DNA of 64,000 nt from Hybos culiciformis (Eukaryota; Arthropoda; Insecta; Diptera; Hybotidae). Of this stretch, positions 12,901 through 26,300 are shown one piece after another. Location of the stretch: contig OZ023273.1 of the NCBI GenBank assembly GCA_964007475.1, positions 21,377,557 through 21,441,556 on the forward strand. Direction: 5' to 3'. The number at the start of each line of letters is the position of its first letter. Within the stretch, counting starts at the first letter, position 1. Both the position numbers and the translations under genes were made by a program. The notes below the pieces were generated by a model. That model was given only the letters and a program-made list of their open reading frames with translations. It was not told the DNA's origin and did not search any database.

Positions 12901-15900
12901 AAAAGCTTTTCTATTTTCTCTAATACTCATTAATTTTTTTTCTATTTTGAGGATGTTTAGTTTTATTACAACAAACTTCTAAAATTCGAATGTAGTTGTG
13001 CGAAAAATCATAACTAATGAATGAATGAAAAAATATGTGTCTAAATTATGTATTGTTGTGATGTGCTAATATCAATTTATTACATTTATGATTTTTTTTT
13101 TTTAAAACTAGCATCTTCGTCTTTATTGAAATTTATAAAATCCTAATCATAAGTTATTTCAAATCAATAAATATATTTATATATATCGCAATTTAATTTT
13201 TACATTAATAAAGAGATAATATCTCATAATATTTTATCTCCTTTGGATAAAATATTGTTAAACGATAGTGGGAGACTTGTTTTAATTTTATCGTGAATTT
13301 ACGTTTAATTAGTTAATTCTTTAAAATTAATTTGTTTTGCATTTAATGGTACTTACATGTATATATTAAAATATTTTGCATGAACTTTGTTTTAACTATT
13401 TCAATTTTGAAATATAAGGACATTAAGAAAATTATATCGGAATATTTATTATTATTGGAAATTTATCAATTTGGATACGGAATTAAAATAAGTAAAAATA
13501 ATTTGAATAAAATAAAGTAAATATTTATTCATTTATTTTATTTATTATAAGTATGTAAACGGACTTTTTTGAACGCGCGACCTTCACTTAAATATTTTAT
13601 TAATTCATGAAGTTAGAGCTCCATAAAAAGTAGTCGGCTAAACAAGCTATCTTCTATCGACCCCAATCATAAAAACAATATAAAAAAAAACTAATGATGT
13701 CCTTGAATTGAAATCAGAACAATTTTTATATCACAAAAATTATGACAATGATTTGGAAATATTTTATTTGATCTGTTTGAAATTACCAGATTTCACATAA
13801 AAATTTTTGATAAATATTTTGCTCAACATTTTTATAAAAAAAATAATTTTAACAAACTGTATGCAATGCAGTTTGGACGCAATAAAATTATCAAAAAAAT
13901 ATGATTTCTGGTTCACCGAAACAGACGAATGTTATGAACATAGATTTAAATTTTTGGAGTTGTTATTAACACTTTTAATAATAAAAGGCTCAAAATTTTT
14001 AAAAGGGATATTATTACAAAGTTAAAGTAAACTTTCAAACCAAAATAAAAAACAAAAAAATCATTATTCCAATGATATAAAATAATGTTAACATCGTCGG
14101 TCTCATGCAAAAATCACTGAACTGCAAAAACATAGTTTTGAGAAAATTGGATTTAAATTTCTTTTTTTTAGTGCGTTTTGATACTTTCGGGAAAATAGAA
14201 ATAGTCATTGCGTATATATAATTTATGACAGCTTTCAACTTCTAACTTTGAACATATTAAAATTTTAGTTTTTTATGATTGTTCTACAATATTAGGTCAA
14301 AACGGCCAAAATTACAGTTTCGTGATTTATGCACGAGACCGACGATATGTAAATAAACATGAAATAAAATGAATTTATTAATGCTTTCAAATATATTTTT
14401 TTTATTTACATTCTAACCCAATTTTTTTTTTCTATAGAGAACAAATACTAGTAAACATTAAAATACAATTATAATAAAGGAAATATTTTGTTTATTTTTA
14501 AAAGCTTTATAAAAAAAATATTTTAAAAGCTATAAAGCTCTCTCGTTATAGCGATATATTCTAAACAAAAATAAAAGCTTGGGGGTTTGATCTAATTTTG
14601 TTAAACTTTTTTTATTCGAATTTTTTGTATGAGACTAGTTCCTCTATTTATACTTCCTTTATGATTTAATGTATCTACACTCTTATAAAAATGATTTTAG
14701 TTACTTAGTCAACGCGGGGAAAAAAGGGAAAGCCTTGAGGACCTACTGGGCCTGTAGAACGGCCATTGGTAGGACCTAGGGTCTTTCCCCGAAGATTGTG
14801 AACTGGATCTATACCTGTGTCATCAGACCCATGGTCGCGTATGGGGCATTGGTATGGTGGCCAGCCACAAAGAAAAAGAAAGTGACTAAACTTTTGGACC
14901 AAATTCAGAGATCAGTCTGTCTGGAAAAAACCGGAGAGGCAAGATCGACGGCGACCAGATCGCTTGAGACAATTCTAGAATTGAGACCATTGACTCTACA
15001 TGTACAGATAGAAGCTATGAATACGATAGCAAGGCTATGCATGATAGGGCAATGGATGGCAGGGGAAAATCTCACACCGCATGAAAGGGTGGGAGACTTC
15101 TCCGAGGGCATAAGAAATGAGCTATTTGCGGAAATCCCTTGGGATAAGATCGCAGGAACACTCAACGGGAATAAACTATTCAGGGTTGTGGTGAACCAAA
15201 CGCGACAAGAGATCTCAGAGGGAACCCTAGAAATATTTACAGACGGGTCCAAGAGAGAGGGACACTGTGGACTGGGGGTTTACTGCCAGGAACTTGACAT
15301 ATCGTATACTGCCGACATTGATGGCTGCGCACGGTTGTTCAAACCGAGACTATGGCCATAATGACGGCAGCTGGGATATTGAAAGACAAGGAGATAAAAG
15401 GAAGAGAGATCAGGATTTACTCAGACAGCAAGAATGCCCTTAGCACTCTTACCAAAACAGAGGTAAGGTCTAGGACAGTTGTGGAATGTCTGAGGGAACT
15501 TTAAGATATATGTCTTGAAAATCGAGTGGCCATAATATGGATTAAAGGCCGAGGGAAATATGAGAGCCGACAGTCTTGCGAGGTTTGGAAACGGGGGCAC
15601 TCTGGAATGAGTACAATCTTTGAGGGGCTCCTCGGGAGTAAAATCCAGAATAGACAGTGAGGGCTGAGAGGATAGAGAAATCTGGCGGCAAACGGAAGGA
15701 AACAAAACCACCAAAAAAGTTTGGGGAAATTTGGACAGAGAAAAGTCTAAACAGATTTTAAACCTTGATAGAAATAATCTGCGACTTTTCACTGGTATAT
15801 GTACAGGGCACTTCTTCAGGAACCACGAGTTCCGAATAGGGAGGGCCGATACGGGAATATGCAGGGGTTGTGGAGAAGAACCCGAAACTACACCTCACGT

Positions 15901-17321
15901 GCTCTGCCAGTGTCCAACGATTCGGACTAGGAGAGCAAGGATGTTGGGGGATTATTTTTTGCAGGACCTTGAGAACCTGCAAAGACATAAGCCAAGGGAC
16001 TTAATTAGGTTTGTGAAAGGGGTGAGTTGGCTCGATGGGGAATTATAGGCCCATCGGGTAGGGCAGTACAACGGGTAAATTACCTAGGTGCAAAGAGATC
16101 TTGGTATTTCCGACCCGCTACAACCTAACCTAACCTAACCTGATCTAGTCAAACAATTAAAATTAATAATGCGATTTAATAAAAAATTGTAATAACTTTT
16201 AAATATTATGAAGTTTTTTTAACAGAATATATGTAATAATTGCTTCTACAACAAAAGTCTAAATCTAAAAATACAACTCTGAGTCTAATTTTGAAATATT
16301 TTGTAAAATAGAAAAGTAATTACATTTTAATATTAAAATGAGTTAGAAAAATTTTTTTTTTACTTAAGTTATTCCAAGTATTTTAAACCCTTATATCAAA
16401 ATGGAAAACCTATGATAAGTACTTATAATTCTTTTTTTTTTTAATTCCTTTACATATTAACATGATCGCATTGATTAATTGATTGTTCCGAAATTTAAGA
16501 AGTGAAAATTTGTTTTAATATAAATCATTTATATGGGATCTTTTAATGGTTTTAATTTGTTGTTGAAACAGTACTATTTTCACGGTCTCGCTTTCTTTTT
16601 CTCTTAAAAATTTAAATTCCTTAAAAAAAAAACCCGTCATCCGATCGGAATGAAATTTTACACATCGTCTCGTAGTCGGTAACAATGTATTGTAGCAAAA
16701 TCGTTAAAAGATTCCATATGAAGGATGTTTATTAAAAACTTTGTTTTTTTGGGTTGTGTTTTTATATATTGACTAATTTGTTGTTTCTATTTTCGTTTAA
16801 TACCCACGAAATGTAAGTACATATCTTCATATTTACACAGTGTACATTACATATTTTGATTGAAAATAATAAAATTTCTCAAATTTATTGATTATATTTT
16901 TATCAGTACCATATATATTTATTTGATGAGAAAAAAAAAAAAATATTTTTTGAAGTCAATAAAAAGTGCAAAAAATAAATCTACATTTTATACAACTTGT
17001 AATAATCAGTCCAGACATTCTGAGAGTGCTGTTGTACATGTCAATAACAGATAAGATAACAAGCAAACTATTTTTCAATTAAGTATCACAATTTTTATTT
17101 GAGTGTATATTACGTATTCTCTAAAAATTTAGAAAATTTATGTGCTTACCTACTTATTAGTTATATGTTATATGTACAAAAATTTTAAGAGTGTAAAAAG
17201 TAAATAAAAGTTCTAAATGAATGCATGCACACATTGATTCTTCACAAAAATTTTGTTCTGATTAGGTTTGGCATTTTTTCTCAACTTTAATTTTATATAA
17301 ATTTAAGTGCATTATACATAA

Positions 17322-17377
<56 letters not shown>

Positions 17378-20300
17378 TTTAATTTATGTACAATATTTAA
17401 ATTTTATATTTTTAAATTAATAAAAATAGGTCATTGTGCAATGTAAGTATGTTGTTTATGTATATTTTATAAATAAAAACTTTGTAGGTACCTACATCAT
17501 AAAAATAGTAAAAACTATGCCTACTTAAAGTAAGATTTAAAAAAAAAATTACTATAGTTGTTTTTTATCTTTCAAATAAGAAGAAAAAAACAAAAAATAC
17601 TCCTATTCAAGGCTATTTTATTTTCCCAGTCAAGGAATAGTTAAAATTATATAGATACAGATAGGTACACTTAATTATTTTTGTAGTTGTAACATAAACT
17701 GAAAATGAAATTTTTTGCTTTAAAATTTGAATAATCAAAACTTTTTTTGTAAATACAATTAAATATAATAATAATTAATAATAATAAATTCATTATTTTC
17801 AACATTTACGTTATAAGTAAGTATTTCATTTATTTCATATAATTTCTTATTATTTTCCTTATTACTAATATACATTTTAAACATATTTTTTTTTATATTG
17901 TGTACACTACAGAGCATTCATTTCTCGCCGTTCTATGACAAAAGAAAATAATATTGATTTAGAAATTAAATTCATTGTATACTTACGATCGAATAATAAA
18001 AATAAACAGAATTTATGAATAAAAAAAAACAGAAAAATGGAATTAGAAATTTGTTTTTTTTTTTAATAAACACAAAAAAGTTGTAAGAAGAGTTTATCTA
18101 AATAAAAAAAATTTGAAATTTAAAAAAACTTATATACTGTTGAAAAACCACCAAAATGTTAAAGATTTTTGATTATTATCTGTTTCCTTTGCTTCACAAA
18201 AAAACTCAAACTTTTAAAAATTCGGTTCACTCATCCTGGAGCCAGTTATATACTCTCTAACATATCAAAAAATTACTCCAGTCAGATTGTATTAACCCTA
18301 CAATCAAAGCAAAACGAAGACCAATTTTACACAGTGAGGGCTCTTAAAGGGACAAATTCTATATCCTTGAACGTGAGCAACAAAAATCATGATTTTTAAA
18401 TGAACTTATTTAAACTTCACTTCAGGTTTTATGTTTGAAATTAAAAAAAAAAACAAAATACCTTAGTACTTGAATTTATTGTAAGAAAATATTTTAGTTA
18501 ACGATTTTATGCATAATTAAAATAAAATCGATTAAGGTAGCTAATTTTTATGGTTGCATTGCTCTGTTCTGTATTATTGCAATATAGTGGGATTACGTCA
18601 TTCATTAACATATGATTTGATGCATGAAATAAAAATATATATCTAAAGGTGTGTTTAAAAGTTCATTGCAACAATTACTTACAATAAACAATTTCTTATG
18701 TTGAATCTTAGAATTCTTTGGAATGATAATTGAAAATTATGACGTCATTTCAAAAGCATAAACTTACAGGGACCCGCCATTATCTCTTTGACAATAATGT
18801 ATACAATAGAGAAGGTTTATGTCGTTTTTATTTTCATCTTTATGCCTTGTTTATAGCTAATTTACCTCGTAATTTACCTATCTGAAAAAATGGTACCGTA
18901 AAAACCGTTTTTCTATGTTATTATTCTATTTATATTTAAGCAAATTTACTGAAAATGAAGATATTAATTTTATCTATTTTTCGTAAAAAGAATTTTTTTT
19001 AAATATTTTCAAATAATTAAGAAAATTTAATTTATTTTTTTTTGCTATCTGAAAAATTTCATTACTTCACAAAATTATTCTTTTGTTTCTTTTTCATTAC
19101 GTTTCCTTCCTATCTGAATTTTTTTTTTTCAGATACCTTTTCCTGTGAAATTTTTTTTTTTTATATTTTTAGCAGTTGATTTTTTACTTTCAGAAAAAAT
19201 TAGCTGTGAATAGGTCTCCGGAACATTCCTCCAAAAATTACTTTACTGTGGTAGCTATAAACAACGCATTATGCCTTGCCTTAATTAATTGATGGCTTGT
19301 TAAATTTTGATAACTGTGTAAGCAAAAAAAAAAATGTAGTTCAGACGAATAAAATTGTAGTAAGTATATCGCGATTTCCATAAAAAAAGCACTTTTTTTG
19401 CACACCGTACGTAATCCATATTTTGATAAGAAAACTTTTTTATTTTTTACCAGATTTCAAAAATGTTAGTGTTTCTGCAAAGTAGAGGAAAGTTAAGCCC
19501 AACCATAGTTTAAGTTTGTTCCGAATCCAGTAAAAATAAAAAAGTTTTCCTAACAAAATATAAATTACGTACGGGTTACAAACGGCTTACTTTTTTTGTG
19601 GAAATCGCGATATACGATTACAAGTACGGTGAAACATAATAAATTAACATAACGAACTCCGTACCGAAAATGTTAATGTAAGTGTAATATAAACAATGTT
19701 TTTTAACACGATTCCCATACAAATTTGAAGTGCACAAGAGGTGCGTACTAGGCTTTATGTACATGCACGATAACTATTGTTATAAAATAAAGTAATAAAA
19801 AAGCTGTAATAAAAAAACTTTTTTGTTGAAATAAAAGGTTAATTTGTGATTATGTTAATTGCAGTAAATAATCTCTAAAAAGAATTTCAAAAACCTTCTG
19901 ATGGACATTTATTATAAAGATTTATTTTGATAAATTTATCTTCTGTTAACATTAAATATGGTGAAATGTATGTTACTCTTCACAGCATAAGAAAGTTAGT
20001 ATAATTCTTTTTTATATCGTTAGCGCTACAATATAGTTGTCAGTGAAAGTAGTTTTTTGTTTTGATCATTCACTTAATTTGATTTAATACAAAAAAAACA
20101 TAAACTCATGAAAATTTTTGATCAGTCTGAGCTGAGGGGTTATTATATGAATAACAATCGAACGTTAAAGACTTACGAAATTAATATTCACAAATTATAT
20201 TTTAATGAAATTGAATATATGCATTTCTAGTTTCAATGGAACGGAAAGGCGACTCACATTGAGCTAAAAATGCCTTCGACTATAAAATCTAGTCGTCCTT

Positions 20301-23300
20301 ATTTGTTCCCAAACATGGAATTGTAACATAAAAAGCTCTATTGTGCATCGTATTCATATATTGACATTGTGTGATAAATGAATCAATATTTTTATTTTAA
20401 TGTACCTACATATCGTCGGTCGGCGACGCAAATCTCGTAAGTCTTGTTTTTTTACAAAACGTGTTTTTTTACATTTTCCTGCCCTTTTTGTTGATCTGCG
20501 TCGATCTACATTCATAAAAATTCTCTAAATATTTTTTACGCACTTTTATTGTCGAAAAAAAAAAAAAACGAAAATTTAGGTGGGGAGCTTTTGTGGCCAA
20601 ACCTTGCACATTTTTGAAACTAAGGTAATGTACTAATCTTCGTAAGAAGCTACAGATTTTATTCAATCCATATCGCTTCGAAATTGGCCAATCTTAAGCA
20701 ATTTTGTGCTAATTATAATAATAAGAATAATACAGTTTTTTGTGTCTCCTGTAAAATTTTCAAAAACAGACTTACGAGGTTTGCGTCGCCGACCGACGAT
20801 ATATACATATTTACTTAGTAATTTCATATTTTTTTACTAATTGTATTGTAATATTCTTCAAAATCAATTATTTCAGTCACCACCATCTTAAGTAGAAGAT
20901 TCAATTAACAGAGAATTAATAATCTAATTATTGATTTATTCATGTTTCAGTATTTTTTTTTTAATTTGAATTTAATGGGAGATATAAATGAACATTTGAT
21001 ATTTTTATTAAGAAAGTCTTTAAAATTAGAAGAAGGAGCAAAATAGTAAAAAAACAAAATAAAATATTATTTTATATTCGAATGAAATTATGAATATAGG
21101 TATATAATAATTAAATTTCATCAAAATAGAATTTGAGAATAAGATTTCCAGAAGATTTTTTCTTTCGATCGTAATTTAATCCTCAGTAAAAGATTAATAA
21201 ATAATATGTATAGGTACAACAAAACATACTAAGGTACATACGCATTTCATTTTTCATATTAAGAGAGGAACAAAACGATTTTGGTTATTCGTTCGGGTGA
21301 GTGCCACTTGTACAATTACCAGTTGTACAATTTTTCAATTTGTATGGCGAAAAAAAATTGTACAACTGGTATTTTTCTCTGTACAACTGGTAAAAAATAA
21401 TCCAGTTGCACAATTGACCAGTTGTACAATTTACCAGTTGTACAGACAAATTTACCATTTGTACAATTCAGTTATCACCACTTGTACATTTTAGACCAGT
21501 TGTACAATCCTTTTTTTCTCAAATTAACCACTTGTACAATGTTTGACCAGATGTACAATATTTATTTTTATAAAATTAACCACTTGTACAATTTTTGACC
21601 AGTTGTACAATTTATCTTTTATCAAATTAACCACTTGTACAATTTTTAACCAGTTGTACAATCTCTATGGTAAAGTTATAACCGTGAAAAACTAAGCAAA
21701 ATGTATGGAAAAGCTGTTGTGCATAATGGGTGACCGTGCCCTAGCGGGGGATGGAAATAAGGCCGCTAGGATTTTTTGTTGCGGTCTTATTTCTTTTTGA
21801 AAAATGAAATTAGACCGCAAAAAAAGTCCTCGCGGCCTTATTTCATTTTGATAAATGAAATAAGACCGCGACCAAAATCATCGCTGCCTTATTTCATTTT
21901 GAAAAATGAAATAAGACCGCGACAAAAAAAAAATTTTTTTGGAGGGCTAATTCCATTTTTATAAATGAAATATGGCGCCACAAATCCCACTGACCAACCG
22001 CCCGCCCCCCGCCCTGCTGCCCCCTGCCCTGTGTGCTCACCTCACAAGATTTTTTATTGAGGTCTTATTTCATTTTGAAACATGAAATTATACCTCCACG
22101 CGGCCTTATTTCACTGCGCCGCCCTAGTGCCTTTTCCAAAAATTGTACAAGTGGTAAATTACAAAAAAAAAAAGATTGTACAACTGTCAAAAATTGTACA
22201 AGTGGTTAATTCGAAAAAATCGAGATTGTACAACTGGTCTAAAATGTACAACTGGATTGTACAACTGGCACTAGTCTGTACAAGTGGTCAATTGTACAAG
22301 TGGAATCTTTTTACCACTTGTACAATCCAAAAAACCAGATGTACAATTAAATTTTAAATTGTACAAGTGGTATTTTGGATTGTACAACTGGTACAAAAAA
22401 ATTGTACAACTGGTAATTGTACAACTGACATGCATCCATTCGTTCCACTAGAAATAAAAAAAGATATAAAATTAAATAGAATTTTAAAAGTCACCACATT
22501 TTAAAAACTAATAAAATAAATTTGTTTCATTTTTATGAGCATAAAGAGAGCTGAATTAGACTATAGTGATGTCCCATTAGAGATTCTCAAATACTGTTGA
22601 GTATATATTGAGAACCTACTATATATTAAGTACCTACCAGGCAAACTATATTAAATTTGTCTTAAAAAAACAACACAAACACTTAATTCAACTAAACAAA
22701 TTGAAAAATTGATACAAAATCCAGTCTGAGGTGGGAATCAAACCCACGACCGAAAATGCCGTAGGAACATGGCAATACCACTAAAGACTAAACCATGACA
22801 GTCGATTAGAATTTTAAAAGAGAACCCCCACGCTTCGGATGTTACATTTCAATCAATAACGTAACTTAACAAAGTTAGTATCAATATAAACAAGGGTGTC
22901 GCTGTCAAATGTCTTTTCATTCACTATATGTTGTGACTAAAATATAGGTGGCAAAGTCAGATCACGGTTTAATGTGATACTTAGTAAGAAATTGAAAGAG
23001 TTTACCATAATTATTTATATTCATATGTTTTTATTATATTTTTTGTTCCAATCATTCACAAAAGCAATTGTAGAATAGTTCAAACATTATTATTCACTAG
23101 AAAAAAGCCTGCACAGAAAAAATAGTGCAGGCCTAGCCTAGTAACTATGCGTTGAGTTTTGTCATTTCGAAAAGAATGCTTTTATTTTTTTATTGATAAA
23201 GTACGCCTTGATTTTTTTTGTGTACATTTTAAAGCTTTTATCAAAGTACGCCTTGCATTCAGTGTTGCATAATCATTCGGTTATTTTATTTATTATTTAC

Positions 23301-26300
23301 GTTTAAAAAAATAAATAGAGAAAAGTGCCAACACTGTCAAGGTCATTTAAGAGGTGAGTTCACCTTTTATTATATTAGATATGTTTTTATTATATTTTTT
23401 GTTCCAATCATTCACAAAAGCAATTGTAGAATAGTTCAAACATTATTATTCACTAGAAAAAAGCCTGCACAGAAAAAATAGTGCAGGCCTAGCCTAGTAA
23501 CTATGCGTTGAGTTTTGTCATTTCGAAAAGAATGCTTTTATTTTTTTATTGATAAAGTACGCCTTGATTTTTTTTGTGTACATTTTAAAGCTTTTATCAA
23601 AGTACGCCTTGCATTCAGTGTTGCATAATCATTCGGTTATTTTATTTATTATTTACGTTTAAAAAAATAAATAGAGAAAAGTGCCAACACTGTCAAGGTC
23701 ATTTAAGAGGTGAGTTCACCTTTTATTATATTAGATAAGTATAATTTTTTTCTATTGTTTTTGTCATAATCTGATGACAATATCATCAAAATGATATCAT
23801 AAAATCTAAATAAAAATGTCTATTATAGTTATAAAACATTTTCTAATTATTTATTTTTTATTTTACATTGAATTCTTCTTATTACATTTATTAAATTTTT
23901 TAATTAATAAAAGCCTCTATATAATAATAATAAAGTTATACTGTTACGTTCAGTGGTCTAACAACAATCATCAAATTCAATCACAAATTGTAAATCTAAC
24001 TATCATATTTTTATACACGATTAAGTTTAAATATGTAATTATACTTTTTCCTTATATGAAAATAAAAAAAAAAGATTGTGTTGCATAAAAAAGTTGGTAT
24101 TATACTTAGTATGTTTCGTTTACAATTTTTAATTTTGTAGATTAAATGCTTGACTAAGCCACTTTTATTCTCAATATTAGTTCGAAGCTTCATCAACCAT
24201 TGACTGCCTAGTTATTTTTTGATTAATTTGATCAAATTTCTTCTTGATTTTTTCTTAAAATTTCAATATAACTTGTGTTAATATTATTAGTTGTGTATTC
24301 AATAAATAATTAATATGGTATTCTATAATAAGAATTTATATTTATATAATATGTATAGTATATAGAATGCAATAGTTCAAAATACTGCGTAGTAAAAAAA
24401 CCTGTAAAGTAAAATAACAATAAACATCTGGAGAAGTGAAAAAAAAATTGAATTTATGCTAATGTTTTTACTGATTTTCTTTTTTGCTGGTTCATTTTGT
24501 CAATTTCTAAAAAAACTAATCGTCTTAATACGTTTTTTCTCTAATAAACAAAATAAACTACGTTCACTTATTATTACCTCATTTTCGTCAAGAAGTTATG
24601 ATTTAATTTCATCTACCATTTTCAAAAAATAAAACTACCTCCACAACTTTTTTTTGTTAAAACTAAAATTTGAAAGTGGAATGAAATTATGTATTTGGCG
24701 TGCAAAATACATTGTATATAGATAAATAATTTTAATGCGCATGGCTTCGATAAGTTGTATTTACATTCGCAAATTTAGCTCGGTAAATGGTCCATTACAT
24801 GCATCAATACACATGCAATTATAGAGAAATGTAAATTGTATTTACATTTCCCTGTGATGTAAATTGTATTTACATTGCTTTATATTTTATTTACATTCTT
24901 CATTTTGAACTGCGTAATACTATAAACAAAAATATTTCAATACAGACAAATTCCAAAAAAAAAAAAAAAATTGCAAATGTATACCTCTCAAATGCATCAT
25001 ATCAATGTCAAACAAAGCTTAGTTTATAATGCTAAAAATCTATATTTTCCCTCTGAGCTAATCTATATTTTCCCTCTGAGCAAACAAAAAAAAAAAAGAA
25101 GAACCAATAAAAAAATACGCGGTTATTTTTTTTTTTTTCTAAAAAGCGACCAGTCGATCAGTCGATGAATTTTCTTAACATGTGTTTCAATCTACTATTT
25201 TTAAAGGATCTTCGAACCTCTACTACTAAATTTTTAAACGAGTGTGGTTGGATTTTAGTACAAAAATTCAAACCACACTTCTAAAATTGCACTTATTTTT
25301 ATTCAAAAAAACAAAATGAATAAAAATAGAACAATGGTAACCCTGAAAATATCTTTGTTGTCATTATAAAGTTTGCTGTCAATTGTCAAATGTCAAGTAA
25401 GAATTTTTTTTTCTTTTATCAACAAACTAGGAAAATGGCAGCAACAAGGAGATTATTTATTGTAAATATAAATTATAATTATATAATTATTATTTGATTT
25501 TATTTTTAATTATAAAAAAAAATAATTATAAAATTATTATTATTTTTTTTAATAATTAAAAATAAAATTAAATAAAATTTAAGAAGACCATTAGTTCCTA
25601 AAATAATAAAAAAAAAATTAGCTTTTTTTCTAAAAAAAAATTATTCGATTTTTTTTTTTGCAAAAAAGAAAATGAATAATTTTTTTTGGAAAAATTACTA
25701 ATTTTTTTTTAATATTTTAGGAATTAGCTGATCTTAAATCATCCGGTTTGAAATCATTTCGAGAAATAAATTTACTTCCGTATTAATTAAATTTTATTTC
25801 CTTGCTTCATTTTGAACTTTTTTGTTATTTTTTTCATTGTAAATAATGTATTGTTTTCAACTCCCTCTCCCATGCACATTAAAGCAGTATACAATACATG
25901 GTAATCAAACTTGTTATACAGCTCGTTGTGTATACACACAAACACATAGACACTCGTCAATATTATATCACTATATATATGACTCGTGTCTATGTGTATA
26001 AATATGACTCGTGTCTATGTGTTTGTGTGTATACACAACTCGCAAGAATAACAAATTTTCATACCATGTATTGTAATCTACTAAGTTATGTTCTTTTCTT
26101 ATGTCTGTGGATTTACATAAGAATGTTTGATTTGAAAAAAAAAAATTAAGATTTATAAGTTGAACGAAACTGTTATGTCTTCTAATTTTGAGCTAGATTA
26201 CTAGAGCTTATGTCTAATAAAGTTAGGAGTAGTCATAGTCATTCCGAGCTATCGAAAAAGTTGTCTTAAATAATAATGTAATAGGTTATTATCGAGGTTA

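Larger units (their letters stand above)
14713..16145 (+). mobile_element. 5'-truncated non-LTR retrotransposon (I/LOA-like, with RNase H)
   Basis: Far less AT-rich than its surroundings. The + strand encodes the end of a reverse transcriptase (KALRTYWACRTAIGRT, in-frame TAG, then GLSPKIVNWIYTCVIRPM; ALVWW). An RNase H domain follows with TDGS, QTE and YSDS, then ADSLAR, and then a CysHis motif C-x2-C-x8-H-x4-C (CRGCGEEPETTPHVLCQC). It is dead: at least one stop (14777), a frameshift near 15335, a stop after LREL and a deletion in the RNase H. The 3' end is a CCTAA array at 16123-16141. TAGTCAA at 14706-14712 and 16146-16152 is a possible target duplication. RNase H after the reverse transcriptase suggests the I superfamily; clade not settled. 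Confidence 0.9.

Noticed and set aside
13807..14238. Frames of 72 and 67 codons present in both P-like copies
   Set aside because: Differences between copies change the amino acid in most cases, so there is no sign of protein-level constraint.
16123..16141. Internal telomere repeat
   Set aside because: Only three to four CCTAA units directly at the end of a retrotransposon; best read as its tail.
17320..17369. AT run as an origin or scaffold-attachment site
   Set aside because: A simple microsatellite; no evidence for function from sequence.
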